From the NCBI GenBank assembly GCA_001603595.1, contig LUZK01000009.1:1-64000 (forward strand): a DNA stretch of 64,000 nt, written 5' to 3'. This document shows, piece by piece, positions 34,155 through 43,656 of this stretch. Each line of letters starts with the position of its first letter. Position 1 is the stretch's first letter. The notes beneath the pieces were generated by a model, which saw nothing but the letters and a program-made list of their open reading frames with translations, did not search any database and had not been told where the DNA came from. This stretch comes from Bacteroidales bacterium Bact_19 (lineage in GTDB: Bacteria > Bacteroidota > Bacteroidia > Bacteroidales > ML635J-15). The position numbers and the translations under genes are program-made.

Positions 34155-34901
34155 TTATTCCATAGCACTTGCAAGCTCGTCTGTCATTTCAAGATTATGG
34201 AAAACTTTTTGAACATCATCATCATCTTCCAGAGCATCAATCAACTTAAGTACAGATTTGGCTTCTTCAACGCCAAGAGTTTTGGTATCATTTGGGATTC
34301 TCTGAAGTTCTGCATTTGAAGGAGTGATTTTTAGTTCTTCAAATTTTTTATTCAAATTACCGAAGTCTTCCATTGCACAATAAACAGTAACCATATTATC
34401 TTCGACTTCAATATCTTCGGCTCCGGCATCAATAAGTTCGAGTTCGAGGTCTTCCATATTCATTGATTCAGGTTTTTCAAACTCAAAAACTCCTTTGCGG
34501 TCGAATAAGAAGCTTAATGAACCGTTTGTCCCTAATGAACCATTATATTTATTAAAGGCTGCTCTAACATTAGATACGGTTCTGTTGTTGTTGTCGGTTA
34601 AGCATTCTACAAAAATAGCTATGCCATGTGGGCCATATCCTTCGAAAGTAACAGGCACAAAATTGTTGCCGTCTTGATTTCCTTTATTTATAGCTCTTTC
34701 GATATTATCTTTAGGCATATTGGCACCTCGAGCGTTTTGAATAGCTAATCTCAAACGGGGATTGTAATCAGGGTCAGGACCGCCTCCTTCTTTTACTGCA
34801 ATAGTAATTTCCTTTGATAACTTTGAAAAAATTTTTGATCTTTTGGCATCCAATGCCCCTTTTTTACGCTTAATTGTTGACCATTTACTATGTCCTGACA
34901 T
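34155..34901 (-). CDS. YebC/PmpR-family protein (TACO1-like)
   Basis: 248 residues, the normal length. The N-terminus MSGHSKWSTIKRKKGALDAKRSKIFSKLSKEI is diagnostic, as are GGGPDPDYNPRLRLAIQNARGANMPKDNIERAI and FEGYGPHGIAIFVECLTDN. Members have been described as transcriptional regulators and more recently as translation factors easing proline stalls; which holds here is unknown. A TAATTTTGC -7-like box lies at 34926-34934 (minus), 25 bases before ATG 34901. Single gene with its own terminator. Confidence 0.95.
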   Translation of the reverse strand: MSGHSKWSTIKRKKGALDAKRSKIFSKLSKEITIAVKEGGGPDPDYNPRLRLAIQNARGANMPKDNIERAINKGNQDGNNFVPVTFEGYGPHGIAIFVECLTDNNNRTVSNVRAAFNKYNGSLGTNGSLSFLFDRKGVFEFEKPESMNMEDLELELIDAGAEDIEVEDNMVTVYCAMEDFGNLNKKFEELKITPSNAELQRIPNDTKTLGVEEAKSVLKLIDALEDDDDVQKVFHNLEMTDELASAME

Positions 34902-34973
34902 AATATTATAGTTTTTGTTTCAGCTGCAAAATTAATTATTTTTCAAAATTATTATAAATTAATTCATAAATAA

Positions 34974-37430
34974 CTAATATGGATCAACATCAATTTCAAA
35001 ATTTGTCGAAACAAACCTGTCATCTTTTTTAGTTTCGACAATCAATTTACATATCAAATCTTTAATTTTTTTATTGTTAATAGTTCTGGGCATTTTTATT
35101 AATACATTATAAATAAAGAAATTACTAATTTTATTAATTACAGGTTCAAAGGGGTCGTTGACAATTACTTGGGGATTAGTTTTAATTGTTTTTGCAAAAA
35201 AATCAGCAGCATCATATGCCTTTGTTTTATCTTTATGTTTTACTTTTACGGTTATAAATGAAAATATAGGTGGATATTTGAAAGCAGTTCTTTCTCTAAT
35301 TTGGTCATAAAACATTTCTTTGTAGTTATTATTAATCACCCAATTAATGATTTTATGATCAGGAGAAAAAGTTTGAATAACAACTTCGCCTCTGTCTGTT
35401 CTGCGTCCGGATCTTCCGCTAACTTGTGCCATCAATTGCCATGAACGTTCGAAAGCTCTGAAATCAGGAAAATTTATCATGTTATCGGCATTTAATATTC
35501 CGACGAGCTTAACTCTTTCGAAATCGAGTCCTTTACCAATCATCTGAGTTCCTATCAGAATATCAATGAGCCCTTCTTTGAAGTTGTTTAAAATTGTTTC
35601 AAATTTTGTTTTTGAACTTGCAGTGTCGTGGTCGAGCCGGGCAACTCGAGTGTGTGGAAACAAAAGTTTTACTTCATCTTCAATTCTTTCTGTGCCGAAT
35701 CCTTTGGTTTTAACTTTGGTACTGCCGCACTTCTCACACGAATCAGAGTATTTATACGATTGGCCGCAGTAATGACAAAGCAATGAATTATTGTTTTTAT
35801 GAAAAGTCAAACTTACGTTGCAAGATTTACATGTTGGAATATGACCGCAGTCTGCACATTCGATGTATGGTGAAAACCCTCTTCGGTTTTGGAATAAAAT
35901 TATTTGCTTACCATCATTGAGATTACTGATTATTTTATCAAAAAGCAAAGGATGAAAATGCCCTTTCATAATTTTTCTTCGGTAAGCATCTTTAATGTCG
36001 ACTACGTGTATTTCGGGCAAGAGTACTTCATTATATCTTTTGGTAAGTTCTACGAGCTTGTATTTTTCCCTAATAGTATTGTAATAAGATTCCAACGAAG
36101 GGGTTGCTGAGCCTAAAATTACTTTTGCTGAATGAAATCTTGCCAAAATCAATGCTACATCTCTGGCGTTATAACGAGGATCGGGGTCTTGCTGTTTATA
36201 CGACGGGTCATGTTCTTCATCAACAATTATTAATCCTAAATCAGAAAAAGGCAAAAAGATTGAAGATCTAACTCCGATAATAATTTTAATGTCATTTTTT
36301 AAAAGGTCATTATACAAATCAATTTTGTAGTTTTGATTGAATCTGCTGTGATAAACTCCTACAATTTTCCCGAAGATTCGTTGCAATCTTGAAATGATTT
36401 GGCCGGTAATAGCTATTTCTGGCAGTAGATATAAAACTTGTTTCCCTTCTGAAATTGTTTTTTCTATCAGTTTAATATAAATTTCGGTCTTTCCGCTTGA
36501 TGTTATACCATGTAAAAGCACAGCTTTGTTTTCCGAAAAATTATGTAAAATCTTATTGTATGCTTCTGCTTGATGTTCTGAAAGAACAATTTCCGTATTA
36601 CTTGAAAGTTCAAAATCATTATTTTCTCTTGATCTTGAAATTTGCGTTGTTTTTATTTCAATGATTCCCTTGTCAGCTAATGTTTTGATTGTTTGCAATG
36701 ATACACCAGTTTGCTTTTCGAGTTCGTCATATGCAATTTCAATGTTTTGAGTATTATTTGACAAAGATAATTCTGTAAGATAAGATATTAACTTGTTTTG
36801 TTTCGTACCTCTCAGTTTTATGGAATCTAAAAATGATAATTTTTCGGGATTGAATACTACTATTTTTTTCAATTTAGGGGAATATGTTTCAGATATTTCT
36901 TTTCCTACACTTAAAAGTTGATGTTGTTGTAAATTATTTATGTATCGCAGAATATTCTTGATCCTTGTTATTGATTTCAGCTTATTTACAGTTATTTTTT
37001 TATATTTTTTCAGTTCTTGAATTATTAAAAATTCATTATTGTTAAGAGAAACCAAATCAAAATTTTCTATATTTTCTTCATTTAAATAAATAATAGATTC
37101 GTCTCCGGGTAAAAGGTCACCGGGCAACATAGCAGTTAAAACTTCACCTGCGTTACAACAATAATAATCACGTATCCAAAACAACAATTGCAGTTGTTTT
37201 TTTGTAACGATTGGTGCTGAATCAACAATTTCGATTAATGGTTTTGTGAAATAATTCGGAGTATTATTATGTAATTCAGCAATAATGCCTGTGTATAATT
37301 TATTTTTTCCGAAATTAACAATTACACGAAACCCAACATCAACAATTTGCATGTATTGCGAAATTTCGTAGGTAAATGTATTATCAACGTTTAGCGGTAA
37401 TAAAATTTCGGCAAAGCGGTATTTTAACAT
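34974..37430 (-). CDS. priA: Primosomal protein N' (replication restart helicase PriA)
   Basis: 818 residues. It reloads the replisome at stalled forks. The N-terminal 3'-end-binding domain (FAEILLPLNVDNTFTYEI...) is followed by the helicase core: Walker A HGITSSGKTEIY, Walker B IVDEEHDPSYKQQDPDPRYNARDVA, and motifs V/VI LIGTQMIGKGLDFERV and AQVSGRSGRRTDRGEVVIQT. The zinc-binding cysteine region is complete (CADCGHIPTCKSCNVS, then CHYC and CEKCG). It starts 8 bases downstream of the pfkA stop on the same strand, so the two may be co-transcribed. Confidence 0.96.
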   Translation of the reverse strand: MLKYRFAEILLPLNVDNTFTYEISQYMQIVDVGFRVIVNFGKNKLYTGIIAELHNNTPNYFTKPLIEIVDSAPIVTKKQLQLLFWIRDYYCCNAGEVLTAMLPGDLLPGDESIIYLNEENIENFDLVSLNNNEFLIIQELKKYKKITVNKLKSITRIKNILRYINNLQQHQLLSVGKEISETYSPKLKKIVVFNPEKLSFLDSIKLRGTKQNKLISYLTELSLSNNTQNIEIAYDELEKQTGVSLQTIKTLADKGIIEIKTTQISRSRENNDFELSSNTEIVLSEHQAEAYNKILHNFSENKAVLLHGITSSGKTEIYIKLIEKTISEGKQVLYLLPEIAITGQIISRLQRIFGKIVGVYHSRFNQNYKIDLYNDLLKNDIKIIIGVRSSIFLPFSDLGLIIVDEEHDPSYKQQDPDPRYNARDVALILARFHSAKVILGSATPSLESYYNTIREKYKLVELTKRYNEVLLPEIHVVDIKDAYRRKIMKGHFHPLLFDKIISNLNDGKQIILFQNRRGFSPYIECADCGHIPTCKSCNVSLTFHKNNNSLLCHYCGQSYKYSDSCEKCGSTKVKTKGFGTERIEDEVKLLFPHTRVARLDHDTASSKTKFETILNNFKEGLIDILIGTQMIGKGLDFERVKLVGILNADNMINFPDFRAFERSWQLMAQVSGRSGRRTDRGEVVIQTFSPDHKIINWVINNNYKEMFYDQIRERTAFKYPPIFSFITVKVKHKDKTKAYDAADFFAKTIKTNPQVIVNDPFEPVINKISNFFIYNVLIKMPRTINNKKIKDLICKLIVETKKDDRFVSTNFEIDVDPY

Positions 37431-37438
37431 TAAAAAAA

Positions 37439-38419
37439 TTAAGTATTAAGAATATCAACTATATCGAGCAGAGTTTGGTCAATTGATTTGTGGTGTTTGA
37501 TTGTTTGATTAAAAGGTACATACACAATCTGCCTATTAATCATTCCAACCATAACACTGCGTTGGTCGTCGAGGAGGGCATCAATAGCAGCAACTCCAAG
37601 ACGGCTTGCGAGGTATCTGTCGTAGGCAGTTGGAGAACCGCCTCTTTGGATATGACCGAGAACGGTAACTTTCATATCAAATTCATCGCCGTATTTTTCC
37701 ATAGCTTTCTTAATCTCAAAAGCCCCTCCGGCATCATCCCCTTCAGCAACAATAATTATACTTGATGTTTTTTTTCGTTGCATATATTCCACAAGTCTGT
37801 TGTGTAACTGTTCAAGGTCAGTGGGAACTTCAGGAACAATAACAGCTTCGGCTCCGCTTGCAATACCAACTCTTAGAGCAATAAAGCCAGCATCTCGTCC
37901 CATAACTTCAATAAAAAATATTCTTTCGTGCGAGGCTGCAGTATCCCTAATTTTATCAATAGCCTCAACTGCAGTATTAATGGCTGTATCAAAACCAATA
38001 GTCATGTCTGTTCCGAAAAGATCATTATCAATTGTTCCGGGAAGTCCTACAATAGGGAAATTGTGTTCTTCTGCAAAAATTCTGGCTCCTTTAAAAGTGC
38101 CGTCTCCACCTATTACCACCAGAGCGTCAATTTCCTTTTCTATCAGATTATTGTAAGCTTGTTGACGTCCCTCAACAGTTCTGAATTTTTCGGATCTTGC
38201 TGTCTTTAAAATTGTTCCGCCCAATTGAATTATATTTCCAACACTTTTGGAGTTCATTGGAATGAAATCTCCTTTTATAAGACCTTCGTATCCTCTCAAT
38301 ATTCCATATACTTTAAGATTTTCACTTAATGCTTTTCTAACAACTGCTCTTATGGCAGCATTCATACCGGGAGCATCGCCTCCCGAGGTTAAAACTGCAA
38401 TTTTCTTAATCTTTGCCAT
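37439..38419 (-). CDS. pfkA: ATP-dependent 6-phosphofructokinase
   Basis: 326 residues. It phosphorylates fructose 6-phosphate to fructose 1,6-bisphosphate in glycolysis. Signatures: VLTSGGDAPGMNAAIRAVV, VVIGGDGTFKGA, GLPGTIDNDLFGTDMTIGFDTA, FIEVMGRDAGFIAL and LGHIQRGGSPTAYDR. The residue after GGD is Gly and the position after NDLF is Gly, the ATP-type rather than pyrophosphate-type pattern. ATG 38419 follows a TATATTTGC box by 13 bases. The gap of 47 bases to ispH upstream is consistent with a separate promoter. Confidence 0.96.
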   Translation of the reverse strand: MAKIKKIAVLTSGGDAPGMNAAIRAVVRKALSENLKVYGILRGYEGLIKGDFIPMNSKSVGNIIQLGGTILKTARSEKFRTVEGRQQAYNNLIEKEIDALVVIGGDGTFKGARIFAEEHNFPIVGLPGTIDNDLFGTDMTIGFDTAINTAVEAIDKIRDTAASHERIFFIEVMGRDAGFIALRVGIASGAEAVIVPEVPTDLEQLHNRLVEYMQRKKTSSIIIVAEGDDAGGAFEIKKAMEKYGDEFDMKVTVLGHIQRGGSPTAYDRYLASRLGVAAIDALLDDQRSVMVGMINRQIVYVPFNQTIKHHKSIDQTLLDIVDILNT

Positions 38420-38432
38420 TTTATTTATTTTT

Positions 38433-38441
38433 GCAAATATA
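38433..38441 (-). promoter_or_regulatory. Bacteroidota -7 element of pfkA
   Basis: Minus-strand TATATTTGC matches TAnnTTTG and lies 13 bases before the pfkA ATG. No clear -33 partner at the usual spacing was found. Confidence 0.5.
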
Positions 38442-38466
38442 TTAAATATTCAAAACTTGATTTTAA

Positions 38467-39342
38467 TTAATCATTAACTATTTTTTTAATAGAATTTTTT
38501 ACTTCTTCCATCAGCCACAATGGAGTTGAGGTTGCTCCAGTTATTCCGATTGATTTTATATTCTTTAACCATTCTTTTTGGATATCATTTGGTGAAGTAA
38601 TAAAAAATGTTTTCCCCGGCTTTTCTGCTTTACAAATTTCAAATAAACTTTTCCCGTTTGAAGAACTATAATCTGAAACAAAAATGATTATATCATATTT
38701 TGAACAAAAATCTTTTAAGCCGGGAATTCTGTTTTTAACTGATGGACAAATTGTTTGATTAACTTGAAGGATATAGTCTTTTCCGTAGATTTCTTTTAAT
38801 TTATTTTCAACTAATGTTATTAAATTTTGATATTCAAAATAATCAGATGTGGTTTGCGAAAAAAGTATAACATTATTTGATAATTTGAGATCTTCAATTT
38901 CTCTGGAATTTCCTACAACTATAGCTTTATTGTTGGTTTGTCCCATTAAACCGTTAACTTCGGGATGTCCGGCTTTACCAAAAATTATAATATTTGCTTC
39001 GGGATTCTGGATGAAAACATTTTTAATTTTTTGTTGTAATTTTATAACAACTGGACAGGTAGCATCGTAAATTTTATTATTATTTTTACTTGCTTTCAGA
39101 TATGTTTCGGGAGGTTCTCCATGTGCTCTTATTAGAAAAGCTGAATTTTTAATTTCTTCGATATCTGATTTTTCTATTTTTATCATGCCTAGATTTTCTA
39201 ATCTCTGAGCTTCTTTTTTATTGTGCACAATTTCTCCTATACAATAAAATTTAATTTTATTGTTAAGTAAAGTTTCTGCTTTTTGTATTGCCTGTGTTAC
39301 ACCAAAACAAAATCCTGCGTATTTATCAATTTCGATTAACAT
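38467..39342 (-). CDS. ispH: 4-hydroxy-3-methylbut-2-enyl diphosphate reductase
   Basis: 291 residues. It carries out the last step of the non-mevalonate isoprenoid pathway, giving IPP and DMAPP, using a 4Fe-4S cluster. The three cluster cysteines are in AGFCFGVTQAI, YDATCPVVIKLQ and NQTICPSVKNR; the HGEPP and FGKAGHPEVNGLMGQT regions, the QTTSDYFEY stretch and the terminal GITGATSTP are intact. It overlaps the end of cmk by 7 bases, so cmk-ispH are translationally coupled, an arrangement common in Bacteroidota. Confidence 0.96.
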   Translation of the reverse strand: MLIEIDKYAGFCFGVTQAIQKAETLLNNKIKFYCIGEIVHNKKEAQRLENLGMIKIEKSDIEEIKNSAFLIRAHGEPPETYLKASKNNNKIYDATCPVVIKLQQKIKNVFIQNPEANIIIFGKAGHPEVNGLMGQTNNKAIVVGNSREIEDLKLSNNVILFSQTTSDYFEYQNLITLVENKLKEIYGKDYILQVNQTICPSVKNRIPGLKDFCSKYDIIIFVSDYSSSNGKSLFEICKAEKPGKTFFITSPNDIQKEWLKNIKSIGITGATSTPLWLMEEVKNSIKKIVND

Positions 39343-40031
39343 AGTGTTTTTGTAATGTAATATAAAGCAAGCTCTAATTGTTCTTTTCTGTTAAGGTTGG
39401 TATTGTCTATAAGAATTGCATCGGGAGCTTTAACGAGAGGGCTGTCCTTGCGATTTTGGTCAAGAAAATCTCTTTCCGTGAGATTTTTCTTTACTTCTTC
39501 GAAATTGGGATTTTGCCCTTTTTCAACAAGTTCCAGAAAACGTCTTTTTGCTCGTGTTTCAATGTCGGCAGTAACAAAAAATTTAATATCCGCATCAGGA
39601 AAAACAACTGTACCAATATCTCTTCCATCCATAACGACAGATTTCTTTGATGACATTTGTCGTTGTAATTCAACCATTTTTTTCCTTACTTCCGGTACAG
39701 AGCTAATTATGCTTACTTTAGAAGAAACCGAAAGAGATCGTATATCAGATTCTACGTTTTCTCCATTTAAGAGTGTGATTAGATTTGAATTTTTGTCGGT
39801 TATGAAATCTATGTTTACCTGATTAAGAGAATTGATTAATTCAACCGAATTTAGATTTTGATCCTCAAAGAAACCTTTGCGTATGGAATAAAGTGTTATT
39901 GCTCTATACATTGCCCCCGAATCAATGTAAATAAATCCTAATTCTGCGGCAAGGTCTTTGGCAAGTGTGCTTTTCCCGCATGACGAAAAACCGTCAACAG
40001 CAATTTTAATAATATTTTTTTTGAATTTCAT
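39336..40031 (-). CDS. cmk: Cytidylate kinase
   Basis: 231 residues. It phosphorylates CMP/dCMP with ATP. The P loop is IAVDGFSSCGKSTLAKDLA, slightly off the usual GPAGSGKS form but with GKST intact. Next come DSGAMYRAITLY, the insert of the long bacterial CMP kinases, VMDGRDIGTVVFPDADIKFF and the lid TADIETRAKRR. It starts at ATG 40031 and overlaps ispH at its end. recQ ends 29 bases upstream on the same strand, so readthrough from recQ is possible. Confidence 0.95.
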   Translation of the reverse strand: MKFKKNIIKIAVDGFSSCGKSTLAKDLAAELGFIYIDSGAMYRAITLYSIRKGFFEDQNLNSVELINSLNQVNIDFITDKNSNLITLLNGENVESDIRSLSVSSKVSIISSVPEVRKKMVELQRQMSSKKSVVMDGRDIGTVVFPDADIKFFVTADIETRAKRRFLELVEKGQNPNFEEVKKNLTERDFLDQNRKDSPLVKAPDAILIDNTNLNRKEQLELALYYITKTLC

Positions 40032-40060
40032 AATTACAATAAATAAGTGAGTGTTTTAAT

Positions 40061-42238
40061 TTAGTTTCCTAACTCACTTATAAATTTTATTCTTACCAGT
40101 CTTATTTCTTCTTCTGAATAGCCTTCGGGTTCGAGTTCTTTTAAGGCTTCATCAATAGAATCAGATTCGGCATCTTCCTTAAAATAGCTGTAAATATCAT
40201 CCACTACATCTTCATCCATTACAGAATTTATGTAATAGTCAATGTTAATGCGTGTTCCTGAATTAACAATGGCTTCCATTTCTTCAATGAGGTCAATCAT
40301 CTCTATTCCCAAAGAATTACATATTTCTTCGAGTGGCATTTTTTTATCAATATTTTTAATAATAAAAACCTTATTTGAAGATTTATTTACGGCTGATTTA
40401 ACGACGAAATCCTGAGGACGTTCAATTTCGTTTTCTTCAACGTGTTTTTTTATCAATTCGAGAAATTCTTTACCGTATTTTTGTGCTTTACCTTGTCCTA
40501 CTCCTGTAATAGTAGTAAGTTCATCCATGGTAATCGGATATTGTGTTGCCATTTCCTGCAAGGATGGGTCGGAAAAAATAACAAATGGTGGAACACCGAG
40601 TTTTTTTGATACATCTTTGCGTAAATCTTTAAGCATGGAGAATAATTCATTGTCGAGAGCTGTTCCTCCGCTGAACATTGCTTCATCGGAATCACCTTCT
40701 TCGTAATCATGATCTTTTGAGAACATAATTGTTTTAGGATTATTCAAAAAATCATGTCCGGCAGGAGTTATTTTTAATAATCCATAATTGACAATTTCTT
40801 TTTCTACTAATTTTGCAATAAGCATTTGTCTGATAACGGATTTCCAATGCAATGCATCATCTCCGCCAACTCCGAACATGGGTAAATCCTGATGTTTGTA
40901 TGTTACAATGTCAGCAGTTTTTTTACCTATAATTATATTTACAATATGTTCGGGTTTGAACTTTTCTTTTACAGCAAGAATTGTTTCCAAAACAGTAAGT
41001 ACATCTTCTTTTGCATCGAACTTTGGTTTTGGATTCAGACAATTGTCACAATTGCCGCAATCTTCTTTCAATTCTTCACCAAAATAATTCAAAAGCTGAC
41101 GGACTCTGCAAGTGCTACTTTCGGCATAAGAAACAGTTTCGTAAAGTAACTGTTTACTTATTTCCTGTTCGCTAACGCTTTTGTTCTGCATGAACTTTTC
41201 AAGCTTTTGAATATCATCGTAACTGTAAAATGTAATACATTTTCCTTCACCACCGTCACGACCAGCTCTTCCTGTTTCTTGATAGTACCCTTCGAGACTT
41301 TTGGGGATATTGTAGTGAATTACAAATCTTACATCCGGTTTATCAATACCCATACCGAAAGCTATTGTAGCAACAATTACATCAATTTCTTCGTTTAGAA
41401 ACATGTCTTGATTACGGTTACGAGTACTTGAATCTAAACCGGCGTGGTAAGGGAGGGCTTTTATACCGTTGATCGCAAACATTTCTGCAAGCTCTTCAAC
41501 TTTTTTGCGACTTAAACAATATACAATACCTGATTTACCCGGGTTATTTTTTATGAATTTGATTATTTCTTTGGCAGCTTTTACTTTTGGGCGTACCTCG
41601 TAGTACAAATTTGGTCTTCGGAATGATGATTTATGAACAACAGCATCCATCATATCCAAGTTTTTCTGGATGTCATGCTGAACTTTTGGTGTAGCTGTTG
41701 CCGTTAATGCCATTATTGGAGCTCTTCCAACCTCATTAACAATCTCTCGGATTCTTCTGTATTCGGGTCTGAAATCATGTCCCCACTCAGAAATACAGTG
41801 AGCCTCGTCAATAGCATAGAAAGATATTTTTATTTTTCGTAAAAACTCAACGTTTTCTTCTTTTGTTAAAGATTCGGGAGCTACATACAATAATTTTGTT
41901 TTCCCTCTTAAAATATCTTCTTTTACTTTGGTAATTTCTGTTTTCGTTAATGAAGAGTTAAGAAAATGTGCTACGCCTTCTTCAGTGCTGAAACCCCTCA
42001 TAGAGTCAACCTGATTTTTCATCAAGGCAATAAGCGGAGAAATAACAACTGCAACTCCCTCCAGAATCAGAGCCGGAAGCTGAAAACATAATGATTTTCC
42101 TCCACCTGTTGGCATCAGTACAAATACATCATTCCCTTCAAGCAAACTTAATATAACTTCTTTTTGTAAACCTTTAAAATTGTCAAACCCAAAATACTCT
42201 TTTAAAACTTTATATATTAGTTGTTCTTTATTTTCCAT
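40061..42238 (-). CDS. recQ: ATP-dependent DNA helicase RecQ
   Basis: About 725 residues from ATG 42238 (MENKEQLIYKVLKEYFGFDNFKG); the ORF track's 42286 start adds a charged stretch not seen in the family. Helicase motifs are LMPTGGGKSLCFQLPAL, the DEAH box FYAIDEAHCISEWGHDFRPEY, and VRFVIHYNIPKSLEGYYQETGRAGRDG. The zinc module (CRVRQLLNYFGEE...CGNCDNC), the RQC winged helix, and an HRDC domain (about 530-610) follow. The last 100 residues are acidic and form an extra tail typical of Bacteroidota RecQ. It unwinds recombination and repair intermediates. It is divergent from the kdsD-like gene with 115 bases between the two starts. Confidence 0.94.
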   Translation of the reverse strand: MENKEQLIYKVLKEYFGFDNFKGLQKEVILSLLEGNDVFVLMPTGGGKSLCFQLPALILEGVAVVISPLIALMKNQVDSMRGFSTEEGVAHFLNSSLTKTEITKVKEDILRGKTKLLYVAPESLTKEENVEFLRKIKISFYAIDEAHCISEWGHDFRPEYRRIREIVNEVGRAPIMALTATATPKVQHDIQKNLDMMDAVVHKSSFRRPNLYYEVRPKVKAAKEIIKFIKNNPGKSGIVYCLSRKKVEELAEMFAINGIKALPYHAGLDSSTRNRNQDMFLNEEIDVIVATIAFGMGIDKPDVRFVIHYNIPKSLEGYYQETGRAGRDGGEGKCITFYSYDDIQKLEKFMQNKSVSEQEISKQLLYETVSYAESSTCRVRQLLNYFGEELKEDCGNCDNCLNPKPKFDAKEDVLTVLETILAVKEKFKPEHIVNIIIGKKTADIVTYKHQDLPMFGVGGDDALHWKSVIRQMLIAKLVEKEIVNYGLLKITPAGHDFLNNPKTIMFSKDHDYEEGDSDEAMFSGGTALDNELFSMLKDLRKDVSKKLGVPPFVIFSDPSLQEMATQYPITMDELTTITGVGQGKAQKYGKEFLELIKKHVEENEIERPQDFVVKSAVNKSSNKVFIIKNIDKKMPLEEICNSLGIEMIDLIEEMEAIVNSGTRINIDYYINSVMDEDVVDDIYSYFKEDAESDSIDEALKELEPEGYSEEEIRLVRIKFISELGN

Positions 42239-42353
42239 TTCCAGAATTTTATATTTATTCAAATTTAATAATTTTTTTTCACACAAAAAATTATTTTAAA
42301 AATTTCACACTAATAAATTTTTAAATATTTCTAATTTAGCAAAAAATTTTGGG

Positions 42354-43334
42354 ATGCAAAGATATTTAAAAGAAAACATTTTGCAAGCAGCAAAAAATAC
42401 TATCAAAATCGAAGGCGAAACAATTTTACGACTTTCGGAGAAAATAGATGATAATTTTGCCGAAATAGTAGAATTAATTGCTTGTAGTAAAGGAAGAGTT
42501 GTTGTTACAGGAATAGGTAAAAGTGCCAACATCGGAATTAAAATAGTTGCTAGTTTAAATTCTACAGGCACACCGGCAATATTTATGCACGCTGCTGATG
42601 CTATCCACGGTGATTTAGGTATCGTACAACAAGAAGATATTGTTATTTGTATTTCTAAAAGTGGGAATACTCCTGAAATAAAAGTATTAATACCGTTAAT
42701 TAAAGCTAACAAAAACAAAATTATTGCAATAGTATCGGATTTGGATTCGTTTTTAGCAAAATCTTCCGATTATGTTTTGCATGCAGAAATTGAAAAAGAA
42801 GCCAGTCCCGATAATCTTGTCCCCACAGCAAGCACAACTGCTCAATTGGTGCTTGGAGATGCCTTAACCATAGCTCTTCTTAAATACAAAGGTTTTACTC
42901 CTGAAGATTTTGCCAAACTTCATCCAGGAGGTTCTATCGGCAAAAAACTTTATTTGCGAGTTGACGATATTTACATACTCAACGAAAAACCGAAAGTGTC
43001 TCCCGAAGACGATATTAAAAGAATAATTTCGGAAATTACTTCCAAACGTCTAGGTGCAACTGCTGTTATTGATTCAGAAAATAAATTGTTGGGTATAATT
43101 ACTGATGGCGATTTAAGAAGAACTATTGAGTCAAAGCTTTCCATTATTACTAAGATAACTGCCAGAGATATAATGTCCTCTAATCCAAAAACAATTCAAA
43201 AAGAAGAACCTGCAATAAATGCCTTAAAGATTATCAGAGAAAATAACATTACTCAGGTAATAGTGGTGGATAAAAATAATACTTATGCGGGAATGGTACA
43301 TCTTCACGACTTGATACGGGAAGGGATTGTGTAG
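42354..43334 (+). CDS. kdsD: Arabinose 5-phosphate isomerase, KpsF/GutQ (KdsD) family
   Basis: 326 residues: an SIS domain (about 35-170) and two CBS domains (about 205-326). It interconverts ribulose 5-phosphate and arabinose 5-phosphate, the first step towards KDO for lipopolysaccharide. Family marks are RVVVTGIGKSANIGIKI, AADAIHGDLGIV, ICISKSGNTPEI, PTASTTAQLVLGDAL, HPGGSIGKKL, and in the CBS part LGIITDGDLRRTI. ATG 42354 is the family start. Divergent from recQ; a TAATTTAGC box lies just upstream but fits the promoter consensus only partly. It is a single gene. Confidence 0.94.
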   Translation: MQRYLKENILQAAKNTIKIEGETILRLSEKIDDNFAEIVELIACSKGRVVVTGIGKSANIGIKIVASLNSTGTPAIFMHAADAIHGDLGIVQQEDIVICISKSGNTPEIKVLIPLIKANKNKIIAIVSDLDSFLAKSSDYVLHAEIEKEASPDNLVPTASTTAQLVLGDALTIALLKYKGFTPEDFAKLHPGGSIGKKLYLRVDDIYILNEKPKVSPEDDIKRIISEITSKRLGATAVIDSENKLLGIITDGDLRRTIESKLSIITKITARDIMSSNPKTIQKEEPAINALKIIRENNITQVIVVDKNNTYAGMVHLHDLIREGIV

Positions 43335-43500
43335 AAACGTTGGTTTTAGTATTTCTCACCAGCATTTAACCTCATCAATGGTTAAACAAACTTAATTTCG
43401 GGCAGTGTTACTTTAATTATAATCACAGAAATATTATTGCTGTAAGAATGCTATCCAAGGAGGCTGTATTGTAAATTATTATTATTTTTCGGAGTTTGCA

Positions 43501-43531
43501 AAAAAAACTGCCCATTTCTTGGGCAGTTTTT
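43501..43531 (-). terminator. Intrinsic terminator after tRNA-His
   Basis: Stem AAACTGCCCA-TTTCT-TGGGCAGTTT with flanking A and T runs directly 3' of the minus-strand tRNA-His. The 166 bases between kdsD and this hairpin hold nothing I recognise. Confidence 0.85.
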
Positions 43532-43534
43532 AAG

Positions 43535-43609
43535 GGTGAAAGACGAGACTCGAACTCGCGACCTCCAGAGCCACAATCTGGCGCTCTAACCAACTGAGCT
43601 ACAATCACC
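43535..43609 (-). tRNA. tRNA-His (anticodon GTG)
   Basis: On the minus strand: the extra G(-1), acceptor GTGATTG, D arm TAGCTCAGTTGGTTAGAGC, anticodon stem CCAGA/TCTGG with loop TTGTGGC (anticodon GTG), T arm GCGAG-TTCGAGT-CTCGT and discriminator C opposite G(-1), as expected for tRNA-His. Acceptor 3' strand is CTTTCAC, so positions 5-68 and 6-67 are both T opposite T, two adjacent mismatches. All other elements are regular. Confidence 0.93.
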
Positions 43610-43619
43610 ATTTCAGGCT

Positions 43620-43650
43620 GCAAATATATGAAAAAATTTAATGCAGCAAA
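43620..43650 (-). promoter_or_regulatory. Promoter of tRNA-His
   Basis: Minus-strand TTTG (complement of 43647-43650), 18 bases, then TATATTTGC (complement of 43620-43628). This is the best full match to the Bacteroidota consensus in the window, 10 bases before the tRNA 5' end. Confidence 0.75.
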
Positions 43651-43656
43651 AATTTT

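Noticed and set aside
39397-39822. 141-codon plus-strand ORF over cmk
   Set aside because: Antisense shadow of cmk, with typical mirror composition.
42305-42718. 137-codon minus-strand ORF over the start of kdsD
   Set aside because: Opposite-strand shadow of the clearly coding SIS domain.
43423-43623. 66-codon minus-strand ORF
   Set aside because: Covers tRNA-His and its terminator; product is translated tRNA.
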